This document shows positions 1 to 10,352 of a DNA stretch of 51,770 nt, in pieces. Origin of the DNA: an uncultured Pseudomonadota bacterium (GTDB lineage: Bacteria > Myxococcota_A > UBA9160 > PR03); contig CAADGG010000013.1 of assembly GCA_900696485.1 (NCBI GenBank), positions 1 through 51,770 on the forward strand, in the 5' to 3' direction. Each line of letters opens with the position of its first letter. Position 1 is the stretch's first letter. Made by a program: the position numbers and the translations under genes. The notes under the pieces are model-generated. The model had not been told where the DNA came from. It saw only the letters and a program-made list of their open reading frames with translations, and did no database searches.

Positions 1-69
1 CTCGAAGAAGAGCGAGTCCACGGAGGGCGGCGACATGTAAACCATCAACCCCGCGAGCGACACCACCAC
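1..69 (-). CDS. 5' end of an unidentified gene running off the window
   Basis: A minus-strand frame stays open from a GTG at 69 to the left edge and would encode 23 residues with a hydrophobic stretch (LAGLMVYM). Purine-rich GAGGAA and GGGGAT lie just upstream of the GTG. It follows the stop of the 77-residue gene at 106-339 by about 35 bp, so the two could be co-transcribed. Too short to identify; it may be chance. Confidence 0.25.
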   Translation of the reverse strand, partial: MVVSLAGLMVYMSPPSVDSLFFE

Positions 70-105
70 AGATCCCCGTTCCTCATCCTGATTGTCGCGC
101 GAGTC

Positions 106-339
106 TCATCCGACTTGACGCGCCACAAGCTTCTCCAGATCGAAGATCGAAAGCATGTTGTTCAAGACCTTGTAGTAGTCCGCGACCGCCCTGGTCTCGT
201 CCTCCGTCTTGGTCTCCTCACCGGCCTGCATTCGCTGGAAGAACCTGTACGCGTCGACGCAGGCTTGCTTGTCCTCTTCGGGCAACGTCGCCAGACGCTT
301 CAATCCGATGAACGCCGTCTTGATCCTGTACCAATCCAC
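106..339 (-). CDS. Small hypothetical protein, 77 aa
   Basis: I do not recognise this family. The product is charged and predicted helical with no signal peptide or membrane segment, so probably a small cytoplasmic protein. The start is a GTG at 339 preceded by GGGGAG. It lies about 190 bp downstream of atpG on the same strand; the gap (340-525) holds nothing I can identify. Amino-acid composition looks like real coding sequence, but no function can be given. Confidence 0.5.
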   Translation of the reverse strand: MDWYRIKTAFIGLKRLATLPEEDKQACVDAYRFFQRMQAGEETKTEDETRAVADYYKVLNNMLSIFDLEKLVARQVG

Positions 340-525
340 TTTGTGCTCCCCGCCCTTCTTTCTCTGGGTACGCTAGAGCGTCCGTTCGATGTTTCGCCCA
401 AGCGACCGGACCCTATCGGAGACCGCCTTGGCGACACGACCCGGAAAGCCCGCGACGATCCAGGAGCCGCCAGACGACCATCAAGGCGCAGGCAAAGCGC
501 CCGAAGGCGCCGGAAGCCAACCGCG

Positions 526-1452
526 TCACCGCCTATCTCCGCCACGCTGCCCTGTTTTCTTACGCCGCTCGTCGCGGGCCTTCAGTGCCTCGAACCCGGT
601 GATGACATCCAGAAGCTCGGTGGTGACCTCGTTCTGCCGAACAGCACGCGTCTCGGCCATTAGATCCTCGAGTTGCTCATCGACTGATTGCTCGGCCTGC
701 TGCATCCGCGCCAGCCGGGCGGCGTTCTCCGTCACCAACGCCTCGGCAGCCGCACGGAACAGACCCGCGAAGAGGTAACCGCGGATCAACGCGGCAAGCA
801 GACGATCGGGCGGCAAGCTGAACCGTGGCAGGCTGCGTGAGGTCCAGGGGCGCTGCGCCAGGGTCTCCATCAGCACGGGATCGAGCGGCAGCAGGCGCTT
901 CGTGACCGGCACCTGCAGCCCGCGCGGTGCGCGCTGCATGAACACGAGCGACACCGCGATGGCACCCGAGCTGGTGGCGCTCCGGATCGCGTCGAGCTGC
1001 GTGATGAGAGTGCTCGCCAGCCGTCCCAGTCCCTCGGCGGTGGCGGGAGGCAAGAGCGTCGTCTCGGGCGACATCCCGGCGCCGATCGACGCACCCTCCA
1101 TCCGCGCTCCGACGCAGATCAGCCGGATCGCCCGCGCGGCATCTACGGCCTGCACAACCTCGGCGGCCAGGAGCTCGTTGTAATTGCCGCAGAGCCCGTT
1201 GTCGGAGCCAAACGCAATGATCACCGGCACCGCGCCACGCTCGGAGTCGATCGGCAGCGGACCGTTACGGTGTAGGAAGGCGTGGAACCCGTCCAGCACC
1301 GTTTCTCGGTAGGCCTCGATGGCGCGAGCGGCTTGCTCATACGGGCGCGCGTTGATCACCGACATGGTCTTCATCGAGCGCACGATGCTACGAATGCTAC
1401 GCATCGTCTCGGTGCGGTGGGTCAGTATCTCAAGCGTCTGCGCCATCGGCAT
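526..1452 (-). CDS. atpG: N-type ATPase gamma subunit
   Basis: Central rotor shaft of the rotary ATPase, coupling ion flow through the c-ring to the alpha3beta3 head. The N-terminal helix ([20 protein letters not shown]) and the C-terminal [19 protein letters not shown] are the two conserved helices of F-type gamma subunits; the middle is divergent, as usual. At 308 residues it is near family length. It is the last gene of the atp operon and overlaps the end of atpA by about 20 bp. Start is ATG at 1452 or the in-frame ATG two codons later (MAQTLEIL). The divergence from housekeeping gamma subunits and the operon order support the N-type assignment. Confidence 0.88.
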   Translation of the reverse strand: MPMAQTLEILTHRTETMRSIRSIVRSMKTMSVINARPYEQAARAIEAYRETVLDGFHAFLHRNGPLPIDSERGAVPVIIAFGSDNGLCGNYNELLAAEVVQAVDAARAIRLICVGARMEGASIGAGMSPETTLLPPATAEGLGRLASTLITQLDAIRSATSSGAIAVSLVFMQRAPRGLQVPVTKRLLPLDPVLMETLAQRPWTSRSLPRFSLPPDRLLAALIRGYLFAGLFRAAAEALVTENAARLARMQQAEQSVDEQLEDLMAETRAVRQNEVTTELLDVITGFEALKARDERRKKTGQRGGDRR

Positions 1453-2965
1453 CTACCTGTTGCGCAACCGCGGCTCGTGCCACGTCAGCAATCTGCGTGC
1501 GAATCCCGTCGGTCAGCTTCTCGTTCGCGGCGATGAGCGCGGTCAGACCATGATCGTCCTCCCGGATCGCCGCGCGAATCGCCATCATCGCCGCAGCAGC
1601 CTGCGCCTCTGACGTCCCATCCAGCGAGCCCTCCATCGCGGCAAGCAGGACGGCCAGTTGTTCTGCGCCCGACATGGGGTCGCGCTCGGACTGGCGCAGG
1701 GCGCTGCGCACCGCAGCCCCGCGCGCCAGGCGCGCCCGCGTGTTCTGATCCAGTCGCGTGCCGAAGCGGGCGAACTCCTCCAGCTCCTCGAACTGCGACA
1801 GGGTCACGCGCAGGTTGCCGGCGACCTCGCGGAACGCGCGAGCCTGCGCCTTGCCGCCGACGCGGCTGACAGACACGCCCAGATCGACGGCCGGAAACTG
1901 GTTGCGGCGCACGAGATGGGGCGACAGGTAGATCTGCCCATCCGTGATCGAGATCAGGTTGGTCGGGATATAGGCGGACAGGTTTCCCGCCTGCGTCTCC
2001 ACCACTGGCAGTGCGGTGATCGAGCCCGCCCCACCCGCCGCGTTGAACTGGCCTGCGCGTTCCAAGAGCCGGGCGTGCACATAGAAAATGTCGCCCGGAA
2101 ACGCCTCGCGCCCCGGCGGACGGCGCAGGAGCAGCGACAGTTCGCGGTAGGAATGGGCGTGATGGGTCAGATCGTCCATCACCACCAGCACGGCACGCCC
2201 CTTGGCGGCAAAGCTCTCCGCGATCGACATGGCGGCATACGGCGCGATGTAGGACAAGCCCGGCGCGTCCTCGTCGCCCGCGGAGATGATCACACTGTGA
2301 CTCATCATGCCGCCATCGCGGATCGCGCCGATCACCTTGGCGACGGCGTCGCCACGCTGACCAATGGCGCAATAGATGCAGATTACGCCGGTGTCGCGCT
2401 GGTTCAGGATCGTATCGACCGCAATCGAGGTCTTGCCGGTCTGGCGGTCGCCGATGATCAACTCGCGCTGGCCGAGCCCCACGGGCACGGCGGCATCGAT
2501 GGCCTTCAGCCCCGTGGCCAGCGGGCGAACGACGGCGCTGCGGTGCAGGATCTCGGGCGCCTCGGCCTCGATCGGGCGCAGGACGGGTGCATCGAATGGA
2601 CCCTGTTCATCCAGCGGATGGCCCAATGCGCTGACGACGCGACCGAGCAGCGCAGGACCGACCGGAACGCTGACGACCTGATCGGTGCGCCGCACCTGCT
2701 CGCCCAGGCTCAGCTTCTCGGACGGGCCAAGCAGCACCACGCCCAGCCGGTTCGGCTCGAGGTCGAAGACGATTCCGCGTACGCCCGAGGCGAACTCCAG
2801 CAGCTCGTCGGCCAATGCCCGCGCAAGACCGGTGACGATGGCGATTCCGTCGCCGACCTCGGCCACGCGGCCGATCTCGCTGACCTTCGGCGCGGGGGCA
2901 GGACTGTCCAGCAGCACCTGCACCAGATCGTCGGTGGAGAGGAGCGTCTCGGCATCATGCCGCAC
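1430..2965 (-). CDS. atpA: N-type ATPase alpha subunit
   Basis: Non-catalytic nucleotide-binding subunit of the alpha3beta3 head. Walker A is GDRQTGKT at residues 172-179, with the Q characteristic of alpha subunits. It is about 511 residues, normal for the family. The protein continues through the conserved central ATPase core ([30 protein letters not shown]) to an alpha-type C-terminal domain. It overlaps atpF by 11 bp and atpG by about 20 bp, indicating translational coupling. The operon order downstream of atpF matches N-ATPase operons, where atpH (delta) is absent. Confidence 0.95.
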   Translation of the reverse strand: MRHDAETLLSTDDLVQVLLDSPAPAPKVSEIGRVAEVGDGIAIVTGLARALADELLEFASGVRGIVFDLEPNRLGVVLLGPSEKLSLGEQVRRTDQVVSVPVGPALLGRVVSALGHPLDEQGPFDAPVLRPIEAEAPEILHRSAVVRPLATGLKAIDAAVPVGLGQRELIIGDRQTGKTSIAVDTILNQRDTGVICIYCAIGQRGDAVAKVIGAIRDGGMMSHSVIISAGDEDAPGLSYIAPYAAMSIAESFAAKGRAVLVVMDDLTHHAHSYRELSLLLRRPPGREAFPGDIFYVHARLLERAGQFNAAGGAGSITALPVVETQAGNLSAYIPTNLISITDGQIYLSPHLVRRNQFPAVDLGVSVSRVGGKAQARAFREVAGNLRVTLSQFEELEEFARFGTRLDQNTRARLARGAAVRSALRQSERDPMSGAEQLAVLLAAMEGSLDGTSEAQAAAAMMAIRAAIREDDHGLTALIAANEKLTDGIRTQIADVARAAVAQQVDADGADA

Positions 2966-3722
2966 CGGCCTGCCCTCGCTCCGCGCGCCGCCCCGTGCGC
3001 TCCTCCAACATCGCGTCCAGACCGTCCAGATAGCTGTCCACCGTCCAAGCGATCTGAGCGCCGCCCAGGCGCAAGGTCAGGCCGGGAGCAAGGGTTGGGT
3101 CGGTCTCGAAGCGAAGGCTGAAACCGGGAAGAGCCGCGGCCAGCTCATCGCGCAAGACTCCGGTCATCTTCTCGGGCAGCGGATCGCGCGTCAGCGCGAC
3201 GGCCTCGCGGCTGGCACCGGCGGCATCACGCAGCTCGCTCGCCACCGTGGAGAGCCGGGCGGCCGAGTGGGCGACGATCCTCTGTTCCAGCGTCTCGTCC
3301 GCCAGATCCGACAGCGCCTTTCGCGTCAGCGAGACAAGCGCCTCGGCGCCGCTGCGGTGCAGGTCGGCGGTATACTTGCGCGCCTCCTCGGCGCGGTGCG
3401 CCTCGCGGTCGAGTTGCTCCGCTGCCAGTTGCTTGCGCGCCTCGGCGAGCAGGGCGTCGCGCTCGGCTTCGGCACTGCGGCGCGCCTCTCTCAGCGTGTC
3501 GGCACGGCTGGCGCGCAGCGCGGCGATCTTGGCCTTGTGCTCGGCCTCGGCGATCTCGGCGGCTTTGCGGATCATCGCTGCCTCGCCCATTCGCTCGGCG
3601 ATTTCCTTCTCTCGCGCGTCGATCCCGTCAAGGATCCGGCGGTAGAGAAACCGCTTCAATAGCCAGACCAGAACGAGAAAGTTGACGATCTGTGCGGCTA
3701 CGGTGAGCCAGTTGACCGACAT
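2955..3722 (-). CDS. atpF: N-type ATPase b subunit (peripheral stalk)
   Basis: Membrane-anchored stator. One N-terminal membrane helix (residues about 5-25, [20 protein letters not shown]) is followed by a long charged, Ala/Glu/Arg-rich coiled coil. At 255 residues it is longer than a typical 156-residue b subunit. The extra C-terminal part may replace the missing delta subunit, as proposed for N-ATPases, which encode no atpH. ATG 3722 is chosen because it begins directly before the membrane helix; an upstream in-frame ATG at 3803 would lie inside atpE. It starts 5 bp after atpE. Confidence 0.9.
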   Translation of the reverse strand: MSVNWLTVAAQIVNFLVLVWLLKRFLYRRILDGIDAREKEIAERMGEAAMIRKAAEIAEAEHKAKIAALRASRADTLREARRSAEAERDALLAEARKQLAAEQLDREAHRAEEARKYTADLHRSGAEALVSLTRKALSDLADETLEQRIVAHSAARLSTVASELRDAAGASREAVALTRDPLPEKMTGVLRDELAAALPGFSLRFETDPTLAPGLTLRLGGAQIAWTVDSYLDGLDAMLEERTGRRAERGQAGAA

Positions 3723-3727
3723 CGTGG

Positions 3728-4006
3728 TCAGCCACCCGCCGCCTTGAGGGCCGCGTTCCAGAACGGGTTGGCGAACAGCAGGATCATCGCCACGACGAAG
3801 CAATAGATCGCGGTGGACTCGATCATGGCAAGGCTGACGAACAACGTCCGCGACAGGGTCGATGCCGCATCGGGTTGCTGAGCGATGGCACTGAGCGCGG
3901 TTGACGCCGCGCGCCCTTCGCCCAACGCCGGGCCAAGCGAGCCGAACGCCACGGTCAGACCCGCCGTAAAGATCGAAACAGCCGCGATGATGGAGAGGTC
4001 GGTCAT
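3728..4006 (-). CDS. atpE: N-type ATPase c subunit (ion-binding rotor ring)
   Basis: Forms the membrane rotor ring. It is 92 residues with two hydrophobic helices joined by a polar loop (QQPD, 43-46). Helix 1 carries Glu30 (LGPALGEGRA) and helix 2 carries Glu63-Ser64-Thr65 with Tyr68 (MIESTAIYCF). E-S-T-x-x-Y matches the Na+-ligand set known from the Ilyobacter c-ring, while the second carboxylate, Glu30, is the N-ATPase hallmark. Known work on a Burkholderia N-ATPase c-ring reported H+ specificity, so the coupling ion cannot be fixed by sequence. It overlaps atpB by 4 bp (ATGA). Confidence 0.95.
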   Translation of the reverse strand: MTDLSIIAAVSIFTAGLTVAFGSLGPALGEGRAASTALSAIAQQPDAASTLSRTLFVSLAMIESTAIYCFVVAMILLFANPFWNAALKAAGG

Positions 4007-4701
4007 GTCTGGTCCTTTGCGGGTTCTTTGCCGTCAGGCGGCGGGGCCGTTGCCGCCGAGATGTAGACAGTGGCGAGGATGGCGAAAATATAGGCCTGGA
4101 TGACGCCGGTCAGCAGGCCGAGCACGTCCATGACCACGGGGAAAAAGAATGGAGCGACACCCAGCAGGATCGCGGCGATCACCGCGCCGCTCATGATATT
4201 GCCGTAGAGGCGGATCGCCAGCGAAATACCGCGTGAAAACTCACCAATGATGTTGAACGGCAGCATCAGCACCGACGGCTCCGCAAAGGTCTTCAGATAG
4301 CCGACCAGACCTCGGCTGCCGATCCCGAAGATGGGCACCGCCGCAAGCACCGACAGCGCGAGTGCCGTCGTGGTCGAGAGCGAAGCGGTAGGCGGATCGA
4401 ACCCCGGCACCACCGTCAGCATGTTCGAGACCACAATGAACAGGAATAGCGTACCGGTGAAATAGAGCAGTCGCCGGTCGCGGCGTCCGGTGATTTCGGA
4501 AATCTGGCTGTGGATGAGGCCAACCACCACCTCGAGCGTGGTGCGCCAGCGGTTCGGCGGCACATCCGGACGCAGATTGCGGGTGATCAGCGCCGATCCC
4601 AGCGTCAGTAGCGCCATGATGATCCAGGTGTTGAAGATCGTGTGGTTGAGGGCAAAACCGCCGATCATGAAGACGACGCTGTCGTCAGGGGTCAGTTCCA
4701 T
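4003..4701 (-). CDS. atpB: N-type ATPase a subunit (ion channel stator)
   Basis: Membrane stator carrying the half-channels that load and unload the c-ring. It has 232 residues and five to six hydrophobic segments. The essential arginine is Arg164 in SLAIRLYGNIMSG. ATG 4701 overlaps the atpR stop as TGATG and gives the normal N terminus; the in-frame extension to 4818 lies within atpR in another frame and is rejected. TPFNIIGEF-like sequence just before the arginine helix (MLPFNIIGEFSRGIS) is typical of the family. Confidence 0.95.
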   Translation of the reverse strand: MELTPDDSVVFMIGGFALNHTIFNTWIIMALLTLGSALITRNLRPDVPPNRWRTTLEVVVGLIHSQISEITGRRDRRLLYFTGTLFLFIVVSNMLTVVPGFDPPTASLSTTTALALSVLAAVPIFGIGSRGLVGYLKTFAEPSVLMLPFNIIGEFSRGISLAIRLYGNIMSGAVIAAILLGVAPFFFPVVMDVLGLLTGVIQAYIFAILATVYISAATAPPPDGKEPAKDQT

Positions 4702-4994
4702 CAGGCATCCTTCAGTTCGACAGGCCGGCGGGCAATCGCGACAGAGGCGAAGCGCATGGCCACGAAGGCCAGTGCGAATCCGGCCAGGGCGGTGGCGCCG
4801 TGCTGCGCGACGAGCCAACCCGCGCCCAGCAGTGCCGCGATACGCAGCGCGCTGCTCAGCAGCAAGACGGACGTCGTGCGCGTCGACCGCAGCGCCAGAC
4901 GCAGGCCCAGCGCCAGCCCGGCGAAGAACACGGCACCTGCGATGAGCCCGACCAGAGCGCCCAGCCCGAACATGCTCCAGTCCGCGGCGATCAC
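4701..4994 (-). CDS. atpR: N-ATPase-specific small membrane protein AtpR
   Basis: Ninety-seven-residue protein with three hydrophobic segments (about 9-28, 42-60 and 64-85) and Arg residues buried in or near them (SSALRIAALL). In N-ATPase operons this position is held by AtpR, proposed to face the extra c-ring carboxylate through a membrane arginine. The start is GTG at 4994, chosen because it overlaps the atpQ stop (GTGA) and sits just after GAAGGAG; an ATG at 4973 is the alternative. Any longer frame would run through atpQ and atpC and is an artefact. Confidence 0.85.
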   Translation of the reverse strand: MIAADWSMFGLGALVGLIAGAVFFAGLALGLRLALRSTRTTSVLLLSSALRIAALLGAGWLVAQHGATALAGFALAFVAMRFASVAIARRPVELKDA

Positions 4995-5274
4995 TTCCCG
5001 TCTCCTTCGCTGTCGACCCAGCGCCAGGCGATCAGTGCGCCAATGGTGACGCCACCCAGGATGAGCGCGATGGTCCAGGAAAAGGCCTGAGGCGCGACGC
5101 GGTCCAGCCACAGACCTAGAAATGCGCCGACGACCGTGGGTACGGCAATGGACCAGCCGATCATGCCAAAGGTGCTGACGCCGCGCAGCGGGCTTGGTCC
5201 CGGAGCGTCGCGCGCCTGTTTCATGCGCCGGGCGCTCCGGCCGATATCCTTGGCGGACTTGTCCGGCTTGTCGG

Positions 5275-5278
<4 letters not shown>
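4991..5278 (-). CDS. atpQ: AtpI-like N-ATPase accessory protein AtpQ
   Basis: Ninety-five residues with a basic, charged N terminus and two membrane helices (about 38-58 and 68-86). This is the layout of AtpI/AtpQ proteins, thought to help assemble the c-ring or handle Mg2+. The conserved G-x-W-x-D stretch (FLGLWLDRVAP) is typical of AtpI-like proteins. It overlaps atpC by 4 bp and atpR by 4 bp, so it is an integral operon member. The role is inferred from family and position. Confidence 0.85.
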
Positions 5279-7469
<2,191 letters not shown>

Positions 7470-7667
7470 TCAAGCGGCCTGTTGAATCGCGATACCGAGG
7501 TTCTCGGCTCGCTTCTCAGCGAAAGTCATCCCGCCGAGGGCTTCATGAGGTCGGACGTGATTGTACACGTCCAGCCACCGCGTCACGGCCTCGCGGAGCT
7601 CGTCGAGACCCGTCCAGTCGCGCGTCCAGATCAGCTCGACTTTCAGGGTCTGGATGAATCGCTCGGC
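7470..7667 (-). pseudogene. C-terminal tail of an IS3/IS481-type DDE transposase
   Basis: About 65 residues remain of an integrase-core transposase: AERFIQTLKVELIW, holding the third catalytic acidic residue (Glu), then WLDVYNHVRPHEALGG and the conserved end TFAEKRAENLG. The catalytic Asp residues and N-terminal HTH part are missing. It is joined in frame, at about 7667, to the tail of an unrelated secreted-protein gene, so this is an insertion or deletion scar. Exact IS family is uncertain. Confidence 0.8.
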
Positions 7668-8119
7668 GACGGCGAACGGCGCGTGGTCTTCAGCATCGAC
7701 GGCGGAATCGATGCGCTGGATCGTGAAGGAACCCACACCCGAAGCGAAGTCGATCACGCTGTCCGGCGCGCAGGTTCCGAGGCTCTGCTCGCCGAGCAGG
7801 ATCTCGAAGGGTTGAACCCGCTCAGCAGGTCGAGCACGGCCGTGAAGAGCGACGAGCCCGTCATGCTGTACGTGAAGCCGCTCGCGAGCGGCGGATCGAT
7901 CCAGTCAACCGACGGCGCATCCTCGAAGACGAAGCGTGGGAGCCCCGTCGTCGATCCCACGACGGGCGGCCCGAACACCGCGAACTTCACGCCGGGCATG
8001 CCGGGCATCTCCGTGTCCACCGTCGCGACCGTCGACCAGGTTCCGAGGATCGGGGCCCAGACCCCCTCCTTGGGAACTCCGAAGATCTCCGGCGTGGCGA
8101 AGCCGCCGCCGAGAGCTGG
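7668..8119 (-). pseudogene. Broken secreted-protein gene with 1-bp frameshift and no 3' end
   Basis: Coding-like sequence runs from GGGFATPEIFGVPKEGVW (about 8110) through FEDAPSVDWIDPPLASGFTY to SGFNP. It then needs a one-base shift near 7807 (aaccctt read as if one C were lost) to continue as FEILLGEQSLGTCAPDSVID and SFTIQRIDSAVDAEDHAPF. It stops where the transposase tail begins. Repeated Gly/Ser/Asp content and pattern recall secreted PEP-CTERM-type proteins, but no signal peptide or tail survives. Family not identified. Confidence 0.6.
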
Positions 8120-8263
8120 CTAGAGTGCGTCTCGCGGATCGAGAGGAAGGCTCCCGACGCGGATCCCGACGACATCGTCGAGGAGCGTCACACCCAGGAT
8201 CCGGCCCGCCTCGGCCAGACGCTTCGTGGTCTCGAGATCTTCCGCGCTCGGCGAGGCATCGCC
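8120..8263 (-). pseudogene. radC: RadC (JAMM-domain) C-terminal remnant
   Basis: The frame reads [20 protein letters not shown] then [12 protein letters not shown]. This matches the RadC block that follows the HxHPSGD metal motif (GDPxPSxEDxxxTxRLxxAGxLLGIxLLDH). The His residues before it are corrupted (NSRISGD replaces NHPSGD), and a frameshift after LLDDVV is needed to reach FLSIRET, the usual RadC ending. Nothing upstream of the metal motif remains. A decayed fragment beside other remnants. Confidence 0.7.
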
Positions 8264-8364
8264 GGAGATCCTCGAGTTGGAGATTCAACGATCGTCAACG
8301 AGAGGAGATCCTCTCCCCGGGAGCCAACGCCTCCGTGGAAATCCCCTCCGTGAGGTCGGGCCGG

Positions 8365-8853
8365 TCAGTCTCGGACGTCTCCTCTCCGCCCGCGGCCGTC
8401 ACCGTCGGTCTTTGCTGCACTGCCTGCCGCGGCGTCGCACTGCTCCCCACGCGTTGCGACGTCGAGGTAGTCGAGCAGCTGCTCACGTTCCTTCGGATCG
8501 GGGATGCCGGCGTAGCCCATGAAGGTGCCCGGAACGACTGCGAGCGGATTCGTGAGGAAGCGGTCCAGCGTCTTCCGGCCCCAGAAGAGGCGCGACTCCC
8601 GCATCGCGTCGGAGTAGACGAAGCCGGGAACGCTGCCCGCCCGCCGTCCGAAGAGACCGCAGTGTCGGGGACCGACGCGGTCCCGCTCGAGCGAGTGGCA
8701 CGCGCCGCAGCGCTCGTAGATCTCTCGGCCTTTCTCGACGTCGGCCGACGACGCGACGTCGGCCGGCGGCGATGAGCTGGCCCCGGCCCCGACCAGGCCT
8801 GCCGTGAGCAGACCGGCCGAGGCCAGGAACACGAACGCCGCCACCGCTCTCAC
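8365..8853 (-). CDS. Exported class I cytochrome c
   Basis: Small electron carrier, 162 residues. It has a signal peptide (residues 1-25), one heme-binding motif C49-G-A-C52-H53, and a likely Met112 axial ligand in PGTFMGYAG, in the order expected for a mitochondrial-type class I cytochrome c (CACHS, then VPGTFMGYAGI). A short polar tail follows residue 135. It begins inside the end of the ferritin-like gene (ATGA overlap), so the two are one transcription unit. A role in periplasmic redox chemistry linked to the ferritin-like protein is inference. Confidence 0.9.
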   Translation of the reverse strand: MRAVAAFVFLASAGLLTAGLVGAGASSSPPADVASSADVEKGREIYERCGACHSLERDRVGPRHCGLFGRRAGSVPGFVYSDAMRESRLFWGRKTLDRFLTNPLAVVPGTFMGYAGIPDPKEREQLLDYLDVATRGEQCDAAAGSAAKTDGDGRGRRGDVRD

Positions 8854-9434
8854 GACACGAACGCGTGCGGGACCGGGTTCTCACCGAGCACGTAGCGGAG
8901 CACGGCCCAGTGCATCGCCTCGTCGCCGAGAATGCTGGCCGCTGCTCGCGAGAGTTCGCCGCTGCCCAGGATGGGTACGGCTCCGAGGTAGGCGCTGACG
9001 GCACCCTTCTCGAGCCCGGCCGCGAAGCGCAGCACATCCTCCTCCGTCTCGAGCTTCTCGACCGGGAACGCGTAGCTCACCTTCCCGGCGACCGGTTGTC
9101 CGCCGAGCTTCTTGACGGTCGCGGCGAGCAGGTCGATGTGCTCCTTGTGCTGGCCCTGGAACTGCACAGCCAGGTCGAGCGTCGGTTTCTTCAGGAGCCC
9201 GCTCTCGGCGCCCACCTGATACGCGGCCACCGCCTCGTGCTCGGCGCCGAGCGCGGTGTTCAGGATGCGGATGTCCTGCTCGTCCGTCTCGGCGCTGGCT
9301 CGGCGAGCGAACAGCGTGGGGGCTCCTGCGAGAAGGCCGATCGCCGCTGCCGAAAGCGTCGCGGTCGTGGCGCCCCCCAGGAACTTCCGGCGCGACAGCG
9401 CCTCTCTCGGCGCGAGTGCGATCTCTGAACTCAT
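8850..9434 (-). CDS. Tat-exported ferritin-like domain protein
   Basis: About 194 residues. A twin-arginine signal (SRRKFLGG, then a hydrophobic stretch to ARRASA) precedes a four-helix ferritin-like domain. Candidate di-iron ligands are the Glu/His in AEHEAVAAYQ, QHKEHID, EKGAVSAY and DEAMHW. It resembles the periplasmic ferritin-like/desiccation-associated family; the function in this family is unclear. Start ATG 9434 is chosen because AAGGAGGAAAG lies 8 bp before it; the ATG at 9455 would put that ribosome site inside the gene. Divergent from the sigma factor and co-transcribed with the cytochrome c. Confidence 0.85.
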   Translation of the reverse strand: MSSEIALAPREALSRRKFLGGATTATLSAAAIGLLAGAPTLFARRASAETDEQDIRILNTALGAEHEAVAAYQVGAESGLLKKPTLDLAVQFQGQHKEHIDLLAATVKKLGGQPVAGKVSYAFPVEKLETEEDVLRFAAGLEKGAVSAYLGAVPILGSGELSRAAASILGDEAMHWAVLRYVLGENPVPHAFVS

Positions 9435-9599
9435 GAGAACTTTCCTCCTTGACATGAAAGCTTTCCTCCTGGACGCGGCATCGAGGCCGCGAACATCAGA
9501 CGGAGCAGTCAGCAGTCGGTTCCCACTTCTGTTCGATTCCTTGTAAAGCTATATCTCGTAGATGTTTTTCACGACGGAACGCGACGGTGCGGAATCCGG

Positions 9600-9624
9600 G
9601 GAACCTCCGGGCCGCTGCCACGTC
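9600..9624 (+). promoter_or_regulatory. Possible ECF-type promoter before the sigma gene
   Basis: GGAACC at 9600-9605 and CGTC at 9621-9624 are separated by 15 bp. GGAAC/CGTC pairs are the common -35/-10 pattern for ECF sigma factors, which often transcribe their own gene. The implied transcription start is about 25 bp before the ATG at 9657. A pattern match only. Confidence 0.4.
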
Positions 9625-9656
9625 GAATGGACCAGAGAGATACGAGGAGAATCACC

Positions 9657-10352
9657 ATGCCCGTTGCCCAACCCGCCCGGCTCGAGCGCCACGTCGGCCT
9701 CTCCGACGAGGAGGTCGTCGCCCGCGTGCAGGCCGGCGAGCTCGCGCTCTACGAGATCCTGATGCGCCGCCACAATCAGCAGGTCTACCGCGCGGTGCGC
9801 TCGATCCTGCGCCAGGAGAGCGAGGTGGAGGACGTGGTGCAGGAAGCCTACTTCTCGGCCTATCGCCATCTCGCAAAGTTCGAGGGGCGGGCCCGCTTCT
9901 CGACCTGGCTCGTCCGGATCGCCGTCAATGCGGCCCTCGACCGGCGGCGCCGCCGCGCGCGCGTCGTCGCGTTGGACCCTGCCACCGAGGAACGCTTGGC
10001 GGCGCAGAGCGAGCCCCGGATCGGAGGAAACGACGGGGGCGACCCCGAGGAGCAGAGCGCACGGCGCGAACTCGCGCACCTGCTGGAGAGCGCGATCGAC
10101 GACCTCCCCGAGCTGTTCCGCGTCGTCTATGTGCTGCGCGAGGTGGAGGGAATGGACACTCAGGAGACCGCCGAGAGCCTCGAGATCGAGCCCGCTACGG
10201 TGAAGACCCGACTGCACCGCGCACGGACGCTCCTGCGCGAGCGCCTGATCCACGACTTCGACACAGCCGCCTTGCAGGCGTTCCCGTTCGGAGCGGAGCG
10301 CTGCGATCGGCTGGTGGCGGCGGTGCTGGACCGCCTTGCTCGGGGCGAGTGA
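9657..10352 (+). CDS. ECF-family RNA polymerase sigma factor
   Basis: 231-residue sigma-70 family protein. Region 2 spans roughly residues 22-95 (EVEDVVQEAYFSAYRHL, then GRARFSTWLVRIAVNAALDR) and region 4 roughly 130-185 (LPELFRVVYVLREVEGMDTQ, then ETAESLEIEPATVKTRLHRA). A charged linker separates them. ATG 9657 is chosen over an earlier ATG at 9627 because GAGGAG lies 9 bp before it. The stop overlaps the start of folE2 (TGATG), tying the two translationally. No anti-sigma gene is adjacent. Divergent genes encode a ferritin-like protein and a cytochrome c, so a redox or metal stress signal is a reasonable guess. Confidence 0.9.
   Translation: MPVAQPARLERHVGLSDEEVVARVQAGELALYEILMRRHNQQVYRAVRSILRQESEVEDVVQEAYFSAYRHLAKFEGRARFSTWLVRIAVNAALDRRRRRARVVALDPATEERLAAQSEPRIGGNDGGDPEEQSARRELAHLLESAIDDLPELFRVVYVLREVEGMDTQETAESLEIEPATVKTRLHRARTLLRERLIHDFDTAALQAFPFGAERCDRLVAAVLDRLARGE

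Noticed and set aside
1658..3121. A 487-codon plus-strand frame opposite atpA
   Set aside because: Antisense shadow of a GC-rich gene: composition is His/Arg/Gln-rich with no domain, while atpA on the other strand is unmistakable.
8365..9434. Bacterioferritin
   Set aside because: The ferritin-like protein is exported by a Tat signal and lacks the bacterioferritin heme Met and typical sequence.
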